A stretch of DNA of 64,000 bases from Desulfoluna butyratoxydans (GTDB lineage: Bacteria > Desulfobacterota > Desulfobacteria > Desulfobacterales > Desulfolunaceae), in the NCBI RefSeq assembly GCF_900699765.1, contig NZ_CAADHO010000002.1, forward strand, positions 62,001 to 126,000, in the 5' to 3' direction. This document shows positions 49,337 to 59,530 of this stretch, one piece after another. The stretch's first letter is position 1. Each line of letters opens with the position of its first letter. The translations under genes and the position numbers were made by a program. The notes below the pieces were generated by a model, which was not told the DNA's origin, searched no databases, and saw only the letters and a program-made list of their open reading frames with translations.

Positions 49337-52195
49337 ATGCTCACCTACTTCAAAGCCCTGCCCCTCCGGCAGAAACTTGTGGCCCTGATGACCCTTATCT
49401 CAGGTATCATCCTGATACTGGCCACCTTGCTGCTGCTGGCCACCGAGGCCTTTACGTCCCGGCAGGAGATGCACAACAACCTCTCCATGCTGGCCCGTAT
49501 CATCGGGTACAACTCCGTGGCCCCCCTCACATTCAACGACACCAAGGTGGCCCGGGAGAACCTGGAGGGGCTTTCCGTGGACCCCAGCCTGGACCGGGCC
49601 CGCATCCACAAACCCGACGGGACCCTCTTTGCCCAGTACCGGCGCGTTCCGCCCTCCCCGGATGCCTCGGATTCCGCCCGGCCCCGCCGCCTGCTCAACG
49701 GCCTGCCCTTTCCGGCCACCCACATCGAGGTAAAAGAAGAGATCCGCTTCGACGGTGAGCTCCTGGGCTCCGTCACCCTGCAGGCCGACCTCACCCGGGT
49801 CTATCGCCGCCTCCTCTTCTACCTTGCCGCAGCCATGGGGATCCTGGCTCTCTCCATCTTTGCCGCCTACACCATCTCCTCCCGCCTCCAGGCCATCGTC
49901 TCCGGACCGATCCTGGAGCTCACCGGCATGATGAGCGAAGTCTCGGAGGAAAAAAACTACACGGTCAGGGCCGTCAAACGCACAGAAGACGAAATCGGCC
50001 TGCTCATGGAAGGGTTCAACGACATGCTGAGCCAGATCCAGCGGCGGGATGCCGAACTCCTGAAACAGCACGAGGGCCTGGAGGAGACCGTGGCCCAGCG
50101 CACCGCAGAGCTCCGGAAGACAGTGGCGGATCTCAAGGACGCCAAGGCAGCCACCGAGGCCGCCAACTTTCACTTAAGGGAAGCCATCCACAACGCCAAG
50201 GACCTGGCCCGGGCCGCTGAGGCGGCCAACCGGGCCAAAAGCCGCTTCCTGGCCAATATGAGCCATGAAATCCGCACCCCCATGAACGGCGTCATGGGCA
50301 TGACCCGGCTCCTCATGGGCACCCCCCTGTCCGAAGAGCAGACCCACCGGGTACACACCATCCAGAAAAGCGCGGATGCCCTGTTGACCATCATCAACGA
50401 CATCCTTGATTTCTCGAAAATCGAGTCCGGTAAGCTGGAGCTGGAAGCCATCGACTTTGACCTTCTGACCATGCTGGAAAACATCAACGACATCATGGCG
50501 GTCAAGGCTCAGTCCAAGGGCCTTGAGTACATCTTCCGCATGGACCACGACGTCCCCTTGCGCCTCTCCGGGGACCCGTCCCGCCTGCGGCAGGTGCTGA
50601 TGAACCTCATCAGCAACGCCATCAAGTTCACGGCCAAAGGCGAGGTGCTCATCCACGTCACCCGATGCACGGAGCGGGAAGGGGACTCCCAGGTGAAAGT
50701 CCCCCTGTGGTTTGCCGTCTCGGATACGGGCATCGGCATCCCCGAAGAGGCCCGCGACAACCTGTTCTCCCCCTTTACCCAGGCCGATGTCTCCACCACC
50801 CGGCGGTTTGGCGGCACCGGGCTGGGGCTCTCCATCTCCAGACAACTCATCACCCTCATGGGAGGCGAGATCGGCGTGGAGAGCGAGGAGGGCAAAGGAA
50901 GCACCTTCTGGTTCACCGTGATGCTGGATGCCTGCCCCCCCGAGGGGAGCTTCTGCATGACCCCGGCTGCCGATATCCGCGGCTGCCGCATTCTTCTGGT
51001 GGACGATAACAAAAGCAGCCGAAAGGCCCTGAAAAGCCAATTGGAGGCCTGGCACTGCCGCACGGACGAGGCGCCCAGCGGCGAAGCGGCCCTTTCCCTT
51101 CTGGTGTCAGCCATCCACCGGGATCCCTATGCCATCGCCGTCATCGACAGCGACATGCCGGACATGGACGGCGAAACCCTGGGCAGGCGTATCCGTACCC
51201 ACGAGGCCCTGCAAGGGCTTTCCCTCATTTTCATGGCCACCCTCTGGCAACGGGGCGATGCCAGCCGCTTTAAATCCGCTGGGTTCGACGCCTACTTCAC
51301 CAAGCCCTACAAGCGCTCTCAACTTTACAACTGCCTGGCCACGCTCCTGGGGGCGGCCCCCATGGAAAACCAGCCCGTCAAGCCGTTTATCACCCGGCAC
51401 ACCATGGCCGAGCTTTCGCGGCGCAACCACCGGATCCTTCTGGTGGAAGATTTTCCCATCAACCAGGAGGTGGCCTTAGGCATCCTGGAGAGCTACGGCT
51501 TCCGGGCCGATGTGGCGGAAAACGGCCTCCAGGCCGTCAAAGCCATGGAAACCACCGCCTACGACCTCGTCTTCATGGATCTCCAGATGCCGGAGATGGA
51601 CGGGTTTGAGGCCACCCGCGTGGTGCGGGATCCCCTGTCGCCTGTCATGCGTCACGATGTCCCCATCGTGGCCATGACCGCCAACGCCATGGAAGGCGAC
51701 CGGGAGAAATGCCTCAAGGCAGGCATGAACGACCACATCCCCAAACCCATCCTCCCCGAAGCGGTATACCATGCCCTGCAGACCTACCTCCTGAGCCCTC
51801 CACGTCCCCAGGCCCCGTCTTCACTCCCGGCTCCCCAGGAAACCGAAAAGCCCCCGGACGAGCTTCCGCTGTTTGACCGGGAAGACCTGCTCCTGCGCAT
51901 CCAGGGAAACACCCGGTTGCTGGACAAACTCATCACCCTTTTTCTTGAAAAAACACCCCAGGAGCTGGCGCGCCTGAGGGAAACCGTGGCCCAGGGGGAT
52001 CCCGAACCCATCCGTGCACAGGCCCACAAAATGAAGGGGTACTTTGCCAACATCTCGGCCAAGCGGCTGGAACAGCTGGCCGCAACCCTTCAGAGCATTG
52101 CTGAAAAAGGAGATATAAAGGGGTGCGCCGACCATGCGGCGGCCATTGAGGAGGGTGTGGAACGGTTCGTCAAATGCCTGGAGGAAGGCATGTAG
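49337..52195 (+). CDS. Hybrid sensor histidine kinase with two receiver domains and HPt
   Basis: The 952-residue protein has a membrane segment at about 13-35, a periplasmic CHASE8-like sensor, and a second segment near 155-178. HAMP, a coiled linker, HisKA with the phosphohistidine in [12 protein letters not shown], and the ATPase (GTGLGLS box) follow. Then come a receiver with LVDDN and DSDMPDMDG, a receiver with LVEDFPIN and [10 protein letters not shown], and a C-terminal HPt ([11 protein letters not shown]). This is a BarA/ArcB-style phosphorelay. It is 19 bases after the YfiR-like gene, and its stop abuts that of the convergent HD-GYP regulator, the likely output. Confidence 0.93.
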   Translation: MLTYFKALPLRQKLVALMTLISGIILILATLLLLATEAFTSRQEMHNNLSMLARIIGYNSVAPLTFNDTKVARENLEGLSVDPSLDRARIHKPDGTLFAQYRRVPPSPDASDSARPRRLLNGLPFPATHIEVKEEIRFDGELLGSVTLQADLTRVYRRLLFYLAAAMGILALSIFAAYTISSRLQAIVSGPILELTGMMSEVSEEKNYTVRAVKRTEDEIGLLMEGFNDMLSQIQRRDAELLKQHEGLEETVAQRTAELRKTVADLKDAKAATEAANFHLREAIHNAKDLARAAEAANRAKSRFLANMSHEIRTPMNGVMGMTRLLMGTPLSEEQTHRVHTIQKSADALLTIINDILDFSKIESGKLELEAIDFDLLTMLENINDIMAVKAQSKGLEYIFRMDHDVPLRLSGDPSRLRQVLMNLISNAIKFTAKGEVLIHVTRCTEREGDSQVKVPLWFAVSDTGIGIPEEARDNLFSPFTQADVSTTRRFGGTGLGLSISRQLITLMGGEIGVESEEGKGSTFWFTVMLDACPPEGSFCMTPAADIRGCRILLVDDNKSSRKALKSQLEAWHCRTDEAPSGEAALSLLVSAIHRDPYAIAVIDSDMPDMDGETLGRRIRTHEALQGLSLIFMATLWQRGDASRFKSAGFDAYFTKPYKRSQLYNCLATLLGAAPMENQPVKPFITRHTMAELSRRNHRILLVEDFPINQEVALGILESYGFRADVAENGLQAVKAMETTAYDLVFMDLQMPEMDGFEATRVVRDPLSPVMRHDVPIVAMTANAMEGDREKCLKAGMNDHIPKPILPEAVYHALQTYLLSPPRPQAPSSLPAPQETEKPPDELPLFDREDLLLRIQGNTRLLDKLITLFLEKTPQELARLRETVAQGDPEPIRAQAHKMKGYFANISAKRLEQLAATLQSIAEKGDIKGCADHAAAIEEGVERFVKCLEEGM

Positions 52196-52196
52196 C

Positions 52197-53204
52197 TTAC
52201 ATACCCCGGCCCTGGCTCTTCACGATGGCCTGGAAGGTCTCTTCCAGCGCCAGGAAGGCCTCCACCACATAGGGGTCAAACTGGGTGCCGTCCCCTTCCA
52301 GGATGAGGTTTTTGGCCACATCGTGGCTGTAGGCCGGCTTGTAGACCCGCTTGGAGATCAGGGCATCGTAGACGTCGGCAAGGCTGAAGATACGTGCCGC
52401 CAGGGGAATGTCCCGCCCTTTGAGGCCCCTGGGGTAACCGGTGCCGTCAAAGCGTTCGTGGTGGCACAGGGCGATGTCCCGGGCGATGCGCAGAAAAGAG
52501 GCGTGGGGGGCCACCTTGAGGACGGAGTCCAGGGTCGCGGCCCCTTCGGTGGTGTGGCGTTTCATGATCTCAAACTCCGCATCGGTGAGGCGCCCGGGCT
52601 TGAGGAGCACGTAATCGGGTATGGCCACCTTGCCGATATCGTGCAGGGGGGTGGTGAGGTACATGTTCTCGATGAAGGCGGTGTCGATCTCCCCGCTTAG
52701 CGGCCCTTCGGCCCCCATGCGCACAGCCAGGGCCCGGGAGAATCCCCGCACCCGTTCCAGGTGGGCCCCGGTTTCCGGGTCCCGGGATTCGGCAAGCTTG
52801 GCCAGGGCAAAGATGGTCATGTTGCTCGCCTCAAGGGACATGAGCCGCAGCCCCGAGCGCAACCTCACCTCCAGCTCCGAGGGGTGAAAGGGCTTGGACA
52901 TGAAATCGTCGGCCCCGGCCTCCAGCCCCTCCACCACGTTGGCCGTGCCCCCACGGCTGGTGACCATGATGATGTAGACATAATGCCCGATGCTGTCCTG
53001 GCGGATGCGCCGGGTCAACTCCAGGCCGTCCATGTCCGGCATCTCCCAATCGGTGATCACAATGCGGCACTCCCCGTGATCCCGCAGGTAGGCAAGGGCC
53101 TCGCTCCCGTTCTCACGCACAGCCACCTCATACCCCGTTCGGTTCAACGCCTCTTTCAGGAGCTCCACGGAGAGGATCTCGTCATCCACGACCAGTACAT
53201 TCAT
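52197..53204 (-). CDS. Response regulator with HD-GYP domain (c-di-GMP phosphodiesterase)
   Basis: The 335-residue protein has a receiver domain (VVDDE, phosphoacceptor in ITDWEMPDMDG, SKPFHPSEL) and an HD-GYP domain with HLERV, LHDIGKVAIPD, HHERFDGTGYPRGLKG. The HD and GYP metal/catalytic motifs are intact, so hydrolysis of cyclic di-GMP is expected. The start at ATG 53204 gives MNVLVVDDE. It converges on the hybrid kinase gene with only one base between the stops, and its promoter would lie in 53205-53648, a gap in which I see no gene. Confidence 0.93.
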   Translation of the reverse strand: MNVLVVDDEILSVELLKEALNRTGYEVAVRENGSEALAYLRDHGECRIVITDWEMPDMDGLELTRRIRQDSIGHYVYIIMVTSRGGTANVVEGLEAGADDFMSKPFHPSELEVRLRSGLRLMSLEASNMTIFALAKLAESRDPETGAHLERVRGFSRALAVRMGAEGPLSGEIDTAFIENMYLTTPLHDIGKVAIPDYVLLKPGRLTDAEFEIMKRHTTEGAATLDSVLKVAPHASFLRIARDIALCHHERFDGTGYPRGLKGRDIPLAARIFSLADVYDALISKRVYKPAYSHDVAKNLILEGDGTQFDPYVVEAFLALEETFQAIVKSQGRGM

Positions 53205-53648
53205 CGGCTTGTCTCTCTGATGGGTTGTTGTAAGTGAAGGATGGCCCCGAAGGCGGCGTTCGCAGCCGGGGCCCTGGGTGTCGGATTGATTCTGGAGGGT
53301 CTGCCGTGCAGGCGGGGTGTGCCGAAGGCCCGGGGACACGAGGGGAAAAGGAGGAATCCCCGTCTGGACGATACCTGTTTTTTTACTCTACCACAAAACA
53401 GCGGTTACCCATAGGGGAATCAACGGGTTACCACCAGATGCGCACCCCTCCGGTGGGCCGAACTCAACCCGGATGATCCCTGAGGCATCCGGGAAGAAAG
53501 AACCGTTTTCATTTAATAACGCTTCCTGTAGAGTAACCTAAGGAATAAAGGCAGCCGCAGCCTCGCCCTGCCCCGGCACTGACGCGGGCACGACGCAGGA
53601 CGCCTCGGATTGCGGCAAAACCCAGATGACGGACAAGGCGGGTAACCT

Positions 53649-55061
53649 GTGCAAAAAAAGACAAAAATCGTAGCAACGATCTCCAACTTGAAATGTGATG
53701 TGGACTTTTTACGTGACCTCTACGACGCCGGTATGAACGTGGTGCGGCTCAACACAGCCCACATGACCACGGACGACGCCCAGAAGGTCATCGACAACGT
53801 CCGGGCCGTCTCCGAGAACCTGGCCATCATGGTGGACACCAAGGGCCCGGAGATCCGAACCGTGGCCATGGACGAAGGCCTGCCCGTCATCGCAGGCGAC
53901 CTCATCGACGTGCGGGGTGATGCAGGCGGCACCTCAAAACCCGGCCTTCTCTGCGTCTCGTACAACGGACTGGCCGCGGACGTCCCCGTGGGGAGCCAGC
54001 TTCTCATCGACGACGGCGACATCGCCCTGGCCGTCACCGGCAAAACCGACACCACCCTCCACTGCACCGTGGAAAACGACGGCACCATCAAAGGGCGCAA
54101 AAGCATCAACATCCCGGATGTCACCATCAACCTGCCTGCCCTCACCGAAAAAGACATCGCCTTTGTCAAGTACTCCGCCGAGCAGGACGTGGACTTCATC
54201 GCCCACTCCTTTGTCCGCAAAAAAGAGGACGTCCAGGCTGTTCAGGAGATCCTTGATGCCATGGGCAGCAACGCCAAGATCATCGCCAAGATCGAAAACC
54301 AGGAAGGCCTGGACAACATCGACGAGATCCTGGACCACGCCTTCGGCGCCATGATCGCCCGAGGGGACCTGGCCATCGAGATCCCGGCCGAGCGCATTCC
54401 CCTCATCCAGAAACGCCTCGTGAAAAAGTGCGTGGAGAGGCGCAAACCCGTCATCATCGCCACCCAGATGCTCCACTCCATGATCCACGCCCCGCGCCCC
54501 ACAAGGGCCGAAGTCTCGGACGTGGGCAACGCCTGCCTGGACGGCACCGACGCCATCATGCTCTCCGGCGAAACCGCCAACGGCAAGTACCCGGTGGAGG
54601 CGGTCCAGACCATGGCCCGCATCGCCCTGGAGGTGGAGGAGAGCCGCAGCACCTTTAACGACACCCCCTACACCCCGGAAAGCGTCACCACCGACTACCT
54701 CACCAAGGCCGCGGTGAAGGCTGCCCTGCGCCTGCCCACCAAAGCCATCGTGGCCGATACCCTCACCGGTCGCACCATCAGGGGCCTGGCCGCCTACCGG
54801 GGAGAAAACCCCATCTACGCCCAGTGCTACAGCAAGCGGGTGATGCGGGAACTCGCCCTCTCCTTCGGGGTCCTCGGGAGCTACATGAAGCTCAACCAGA
54901 CCACCAACGAATTCCTCCATGAGGCCCTCACCCGCCTCCTGTCCAGGGGATCCTTCAGCCAGGAGGACCTCATTGTCGTTCTGGCCGGCCACTTCGGTGC
55001 GGCAAACGGCGCCTCCTTCGTGGAGATCAGCACCGCCCAGAACCTTCTGAACAGGGGATAA
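53649..55061 (+). CDS. pyk: Pyruvate kinase
   Basis: It converts phosphoenolpyruvate and ADP to pyruvate and ATP in glycolysis. The 470-residue protein starts with GTG preceded by AAGG. It has DTKGPEIRT, the catalytic IIAKIENQEGLDNIDEIL segment with its lysine, MIARGDLAIEIP, IIATQMLHSMI and DGTDAIMLSGETANGKYPVE. The N-terminal substrate loop reads VVRLNTAHMT instead of the usual RxNFSHG; I recall this form from Bacteroidetes enzymes. A C-terminal regulatory domain is present. Neighbours show no operon link. Confidence 0.95.
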   Translation: MQKKTKIVATISNLKCDVDFLRDLYDAGMNVVRLNTAHMTTDDAQKVIDNVRAVSENLAIMVDTKGPEIRTVAMDEGLPVIAGDLIDVRGDAGGTSKPGLLCVSYNGLAADVPVGSQLLIDDGDIALAVTGKTDTTLHCTVENDGTIKGRKSINIPDVTINLPALTEKDIAFVKYSAEQDVDFIAHSFVRKKEDVQAVQEILDAMGSNAKIIAKIENQEGLDNIDEILDHAFGAMIARGDLAIEIPAERIPLIQKRLVKKCVERRKPVIIATQMLHSMIHAPRPTRAEVSDVGNACLDGTDAIMLSGETANGKYPVEAVQTMARIALEVEESRSTFNDTPYTPESVTTDYLTKAAVKAALRLPTKAIVADTLTGRTIRGLAAYRGENPIYAQCYSKRVMRELALSFGVLGSYMKLNQTTNEFLHEALTRLLSRGSFSQEDLIVVLAGHFGAANGASFVEISTAQNLLNRG

Positions 55062-55106
55062 TCCCCTGGTTCGCACATGCTCCGGGCTTCGCCCGTGAAA
55101 ATCACG

Positions 55107-55156
55107 CCAACCACAAAGAGCCATGGGAATACCTTCCCATGGCTCTTTGTGGTTGG
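55107..55156. terminator. Bidirectional terminator, 23-bp perfect stem
   Basis: CCAACCACAAAGAGCC... (55107-55129) pairs without mismatch to 55134-55156 around a 4-base loop. It lies between the convergent pyk and hemolysin-III genes and should stop transcripts from both sides. Confidence 0.8.
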
Positions 55157-55181
55157 AAAGCGGATAAAGGACCAGACAATT

Positions 55182-55841
55182 TCAGCTGAAAATGGGGATC
55201 ACATAGAAGAGCACGGCGAAAAAGTGGAGGATACTGCCTGTCAGCACGAAAAGATGCCAGATGGCATGGTTGAAGGGGAGCTTCTCCCACACATAGAAGA
55301 CAATGCCGAAGGTATAGGCAAGGCCCCCGAAAAGCAGAAACGCCAGGCCACCTGTGTCCACCGAGGAGAGAAGGGGTTTGACGGCCACCACCACCGACCA
55401 CCCCATCCCTGCATAGAGCCCGAGGGAGAGCGCCTCCCAGCGATGGATGGAGATGATCTTCAAGACAATACCCACCAGGGCCGCGGCCCAGATGCCCCCG
55501 AAAAGGACCCAGCCCCAGGCGCCGCGAAGGCTCACCAGGGTAAAAGGGGTGTAGGTGCCGGCGATGAGAAGATAAATGGCGGAATGGTCAAAAACCCGAA
55601 GCACGGATTTCAAGCGGGGGACGGTGACGCTGTGGTAGAGGGTGGAAAAGGTATAGAGCAGGACAAGGGCTGCCCCGAAGACGCTGCAGCCGACGATATG
55701 CCAGACATCCCCGTAAAGGGCGGCGAAGGTGGTCATGATGCACAACGCCGAGATGCCGAAAAGAATCCCCACGCCGTGGGTAATGCTGTTGGCGAGCTCC
55801 TCGCCGACACTGTAGCGGGGCAACGCCGCAACTGCACTCAT
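55182..55841 (-). CDS. Hemolysin III / TrhA family membrane protein
   Basis: The 219-residue protein has seven membrane segments and the family motifs EELANSITHGVG near the start, STLYHS in the middle, FDHSAIYLLIAGTYTPF and a C-terminal HAIWHLFVLTGSILHF. The conserved Ser/His/Asp residues of the PAQR (adiponectin receptor) superfamily are all present. In bacteria this family affects membrane fluidity homeostasis; a hemolytic function is not implied. It is transcribed alone toward pyk. Confidence 0.92.
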   Translation of the reverse strand: MSAVAALPRYSVGEELANSITHGVGILFGISALCIMTTFAALYGDVWHIVGCSVFGAALVLLYTFSTLYHSVTVPRLKSVLRVFDHSAIYLLIAGTYTPFTLVSLRGAWGWVLFGGIWAAALVGIVLKIISIHRWEALSLGLYAGMGWSVVVAVKPLLSSVDTGGLAFLLFGGLAYTFGIVFYVWEKLPFNHAIWHLFVLTGSILHFFAVLFYVIPIFS

Positions 55842-56005
55842 TGTCTCCTCCCGATAAAATCCCTGGGCAGGTGTAACCCGTTAAATCAGAAGGAAAGATT
55901 ACACCTTGGCCCGATTTATCGCAAGAAAAAATGCCCCGAAAAAAACGGGGTAACTGTTCAGCTCAAAAAAACAGCCTCCGGCGTCAAGGTTGGGGCACCG
56001 AAGGC

Positions 56006-56719
56006 TTACGCTTTTTTCCCGGTAAAAAGAGTCACGATGCCGAAGGTCATGGGGCGGGCGTGGACATCCGAGAATCCGGCCTCGGCCATAATGGCCTTGA
56101 ACTCTTCGTGGCTGGGGAACTTCAGGACCGACTCGGGCAGGTAGGTGTAGGCCCCCCTGTTTTTGGAAAAAAGCCCGCCGATAACAGGAAGGATTTTCTG
56201 AAAATAGAGAAGGTAGAGACTTTTCAAGACCTTGTTGGTGGGGGTGGTGAGCTCCAGGACAGCCACACGCCCCTCCTTTTTGAGGCAGCGGTGGAACTCG
56301 GTGAGGGCACCCTTGCGGTCCATGATGTTCCGGATGCCGAAGGCGATGGTCACGGCGTCATAAGCGTCGTCAAAGCTGGGCAGGGCCAATCCGTTGCCCT
56401 GGGCCAGGGTGATGGCCTTTCCGTGGGGCTCTTCCGCTACCTTGGCCTTGCCCAGGGCCAGCATGTTGAAGGAGAAATCCGTGGCCACCACAGAAAGGCG
56501 CCCCTGGGTCCTTCGCACCGCTTCGATGGCCATGTCGCAGGTGCCGCAGGCCACGTCGAGCATTTTTTTTCCGCGCCCGTTGCCAAGCTTGAGGGAGGCA
56601 ATGGCCCTGCGCCTCCAAATCACGTCCTGGTACAGGCTCAGGCTCCGATTCAACACATCGTACTTCGGGGCAATGGCGTCAAACATCTCTCGAATGAAGG
56701 GCAGCTCTACATTATTCAT
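56006..56719 (-). CDS. ubiE: Demethylmenaquinone / ubiquinone methyltransferase (UbiE/MenG)
   Basis: It methylates the quinone ring, in an anaerobe presumably the last step of menaquinone synthesis. The 237-residue protein has the SAM motif LDVACGTCDM, the UbiE signatures AIAPKYDVLNRSLSLYQDVI near the start and ITIAFGIRN-type (VTIAFGIRN) in the middle, and YLPESVLKFPSHEEF near the end. The ATG at 56719 is the family start; the longer frame has no conserved residues. Its second role in ubiquinone synthesis is unlikely here. It is divergent from dnaJ. Confidence 0.92.
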   Translation of the reverse strand: MNNVELPFIREMFDAIAPKYDVLNRSLSLYQDVIWRRRAIASLKLGNGRGKKMLDVACGTCDMAIEAVRRTQGRLSVVATDFSFNMLALGKAKVAEEPHGKAITLAQGNGLALPSFDDAYDAVTIAFGIRNIMDRKGALTEFHRCLKKEGRVAVLELTTPTNKVLKSLYLLYFQKILPVIGGLFSKNRGAYTYLPESVLKFPSHEEFKAIMAEAGFSDVHARPMTFGIVTLFTGKKA

Positions 56720-56955
56720 TGACAACACCAAATTCTGATTTAATTTAGTCCATGGTTCTGCCGACATGGGAGGGGTGCGCCCTGTATGAACGTCACCTGA
56801 TGGTGGCGGAACCACGCCGACGGCCGAGCCCCATATTCCGGGCAGCCTAAAGGGATGACCCCGCGCCCGCAAAGGGCGTATCGCAGGACCAAGCCATCGA
56901 AATTATCACAATTGGTCAACCGTGACAACCTGTTGGAAGCGTATCGGAAATATAC

Positions 56956-58071
56956 ATGACGACGAAAAGAGACTACTACGAAATCCTCGACGTCGATCGC
57001 GAGGCAAGTGCCGAAGAGCTGAAAAAGAAATACCGCAAGCTGGCACTGAAATACCACCCCGACCGAAACCCCGGGGACAAGGAAGCCGAGGATAAATTCA
57101 AAGAGGCGGCCGAAGCCTACGACGTCCTCACCGACCCCAAAAAACGCCAGATCTACGACCAGTACGGCCACCAGGGCCTTGAAGGCAACGGTTTCTCCGG
57201 CTCCGGCGGGTTTGACGACATCTTCTCCAGCTTCGGCGACATCTTCGAAGACTTCTTCGGCATGGGCGGCGGAGGCCGGGGCCGCGGACGCGGCAGGAGC
57301 CGGGTCCAGCGCGGGGCCGACCTGCGTTACGACCTCACCATCGATTTTGAAGAGGCCGCCTTCGGCACGGAAAAAGAGATCAAGCTGGACAAGCGCCAGA
57401 CCTGCACCACCTGTGAAGGCAACGGCTGCAAACCCGGCACCGAACCCGAGGTCTGCCATCTCTGCAAGGGCACGGGCCAACACACCCAGAGCCAGGGATT
57501 TTTCACGGTGCGTTCCACCTGTCCGGCCTGCCAGGGCCGCGGCAAAACCATCAAGACCCCCTGCCCCGACTGCAACGGCCGCGGCCAGGTGGCCGTGAGC
57601 AAGACCGTCTCCCTGAAGATCCCGGCCGGCGTTGACACCGACTCCCGCCTGCGCCTCACCAGCGAAGGGGAAGCCAGCCCCAACGGCGGCCCCGCAGGAG
57701 ACCTCTACGTCTTCATCTCCGTGCGCCCCCACAAGCACTTCCAGCGCAACGGCAACGACATCATCTGCCTGGTGGAGATCTCCTTTATCCAGGCGGCCCT
57801 TGGAGCCACCATCACCATCCCCACCCTGGAAGGCGAAGAGTCCCTCAAGATCCCGGCAGGGACCCAGTACGCCGAGACCTTCCGGTTCCCCGGCAAAGGC
57901 ATTCCGTCCCTGCGGGGCGGCAGGCCCGGGGACCAGATCATCCAGGTGGAGATCACCACCCCCAAGAAAATCTCCAAAAAGCAGGAGAAGCTCCTCCGGG
58001 AATTTGAAAAGCTCGATTCGGAAAAGTTCACCAACAGGCTGAAGAACCTCCTCAAGGGGTCTGGCTACTAA
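56956..58071 (+). CDS. dnaJ: Chaperone protein DnaJ
   Basis: A DnaK co-chaperone that stimulates its ATPase and delivers substrates. The 371-residue protein has the J-domain with HPD at 34-36, a Gly/Phe-rich region (about 77-112), four CxxCxGxG zinc repeats ([32 protein letters not shown]; about 144-210) and the C-terminal substrate-binding domains. grpE and dnaK are not adjacent. queD follows after 14 bases, so the two may be co-transcribed. Confidence 0.97.
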   Translation: MTTKRDYYEILDVDREASAEELKKKYRKLALKYHPDRNPGDKEAEDKFKEAAEAYDVLTDPKKRQIYDQYGHQGLEGNGFSGSGGFDDIFSSFGDIFEDFFGMGGGGRGRGRGRSRVQRGADLRYDLTIDFEEAAFGTEKEIKLDKRQTCTTCEGNGCKPGTEPEVCHLCKGTGQHTQSQGFFTVRSTCPACQGRGKTIKTPCPDCNGRGQVAVSKTVSLKIPAGVDTDSRLRLTSEGEASPNGGPAGDLYVFISVRPHKHFQRNGNDIICLVEISFIQAALGATITIPTLEGEESLKIPAGTQYAETFRFPGKGIPSLRGGRPGDQIIQVEITTPKKISKKQEKLLREFEKLDSEKFTNRLKNLLKGSGY

Positions 58072-58085
58072 ACGAAGGAGAGCCC

Positions 58086-58457
58086 ATGTTTGAATTGAAA
58101 GTCACCACCCGTTTTGCCGCTGCCCACCGCCTCACCATGGTGGGCGAACAGTGTGAGAACCTCCATGGCCACAACTGGCACGTGGAAGTGTACGTTCAGG
58201 GAGAAAAGCTGGACAAAGGCGGGGTCCTCATGGACTTCGGCATCGTCAAAAAAGAGCTCAAAGAGGTGATAGGTACCCTGGATCACACCTACCTGAACGA
58301 GTCGGACATCTTCAAGGACGCGCCCCCCTCCTCCGAGCACATTGCCATGTACATCGCCAAGGAGCTGGAACGCCGTATCGACGTGGACGGGGTCAAGGTC
58401 TCCCGTGTCTCGGCCTGGGAATCTGAAAACTCCTGCGCCACCTACATCGCCGACTGA
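58086..58457 (+). CDS. queD: 6-carboxytetrahydropterin synthase (QueD)
   Basis: QueD makes 6-carboxy-5,6,7,8-tetrahydropterin from dihydroneopterin triphosphate in queuosine (7-deazapurine) synthesis. The 123-residue protein has zinc ligands H14, H27 and H29 and the catalytic cysteine C23 in QCENLHGHNW. LDHTYLNE and the C-terminal AWESENSCATY (glutamate of the substrate site) are also present. It is of normal length. AAGGAG lies just before the ATG. It sits between dnaJ and hisA without other queuosine genes. Confidence 0.94.
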   Translation: MFELKVTTRFAAAHRLTMVGEQCENLHGHNWHVEVYVQGEKLDKGGVLMDFGIVKKELKEVIGTLDHTYLNESDIFKDAPPSSEHIAMYIAKELERRIDVDGVKVSRVSAWESENSCATYIAD

Positions 58458-58482
58458 TTGCACTCCAACGGGACAGGAGACC

Positions 58483-59241
58483 ATGAAATTCAGACCGTGC
58501 ATCGACCTCCACCAGGGGGTCGTCAAACAGATCGTGGGCGGCACGTTGACCGACTCGGACGAGTCGCCCACCACCAACTTTTCCGCCACCCGGCCAGCCT
58601 CCTGGTTTGCCGAGCTCTACCGCAAGGACAACCTCACCGGAGGCCACGTCATCCAACTGGGACCGGGTAACGAAGAGGCGGCCTGCGGGGCCCTTTCAGC
58701 CTGGCCCGACGGCTTGCAGGTGGGCGGTGGCATCACTTGCGACAATGCTGTCTCCTGGCTTGACCGGGGGGCTGCAGCCGTCATCGTCACCTCCCACGTC
58801 TTCCACGACGGCCGCATCGATGAAGAGCGCCTGGCCAAACTGGTCAAGACCGTGGGCAAAGAGCGGCTCGTCCTGGACCTGAGCTGCCGGCGCAGCGACC
58901 AAGGCTACCGCATCGTCACCGACCGCTGGCAGACCTGGACCGATGAGGTGATCACCCTCCCCCTGCTGGACCGCCTGGCAGACTCCTGCCATGAGTTCCT
59001 CATCCACGGCGTGGACGTGGAGGGCATGGTCTCGGGTATTGAAGAACCCCTGGTGGAACTCCTGGGAAAGTGGGGGAAGCGCCCCGTCACCTACGCCGGG
59101 GGAATCCGCTCCCTTTCGGACATTGAGACCATCGACACCCTGGGCAACGGGGCCATCGACTTCACCGTGGGAAGCGCCCTGGACATCTTCGGAGGCGACG
59201 CCCTGGCCTACGAGACCCTGAGCCAGCGCTACAGCGGCTGA
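58483..59241 (+). CDS. hisA: HisA, eukaryotic (HIS6) type
   Basis: HisA isomerises ProFAR to PRFAR in histidine synthesis. The 252-residue protein starts MKFRPCIDLHQGVVKQIVGG and has HVIQLGPGNEEAA, LQVGGGITCDNAVSWL, LVLDLSCRRSDQGYRIVTDR WQTWTD, FLIHGVDVEGM and DFTVGSALDIFGG. These segments resemble yeast HIS6 far more than E. coli HisA. GGACAGGAG precedes the ATG. No other his genes are adjacent. Conventional HisA activity is expected for the family but was not tested. Confidence 0.88.
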   Translation: MKFRPCIDLHQGVVKQIVGGTLTDSDESPTTNFSATRPASWFAELYRKDNLTGGHVIQLGPGNEEAACGALSAWPDGLQVGGGITCDNAVSWLDRGAAAVIVTSHVFHDGRIDEERLAKLVKTVGKERLVLDLSCRRSDQGYRIVTDRWQTWTDEVITLPLLDRLADSCHEFLIHGVDVEGMVSGIEEPLVELLGKWGKRPVTYAGGIRSLSDIETIDTLGNGAIDFTVGSALDIFGGDALAYETLSQRYSG

Positions 59242-59530
59242 CACGCCTTTGTACAAATCGTGCAAACCAACCTGCTTGGTTTGCACACCCCATTCCCCTC
59301 GCCGCCCCGAAACCAGCCGTCACCCCATCGTGAACCCCCTGCATTTCCGAAACATCCCACCGACATACGCACCAGGCACAATGCTTGCATAAACCTGTTG
59401 CCGAACCCCGGCCGATCAGCCTGCACCACAGGCCCGTCCGCGCCATCACCGGACCCGTCACGCATGGGCGAACGAGGTGTCCGAAACCGGCCTGTCACCA
59501 AGGCCCACAACCCCACGGAGGTCACCGACC

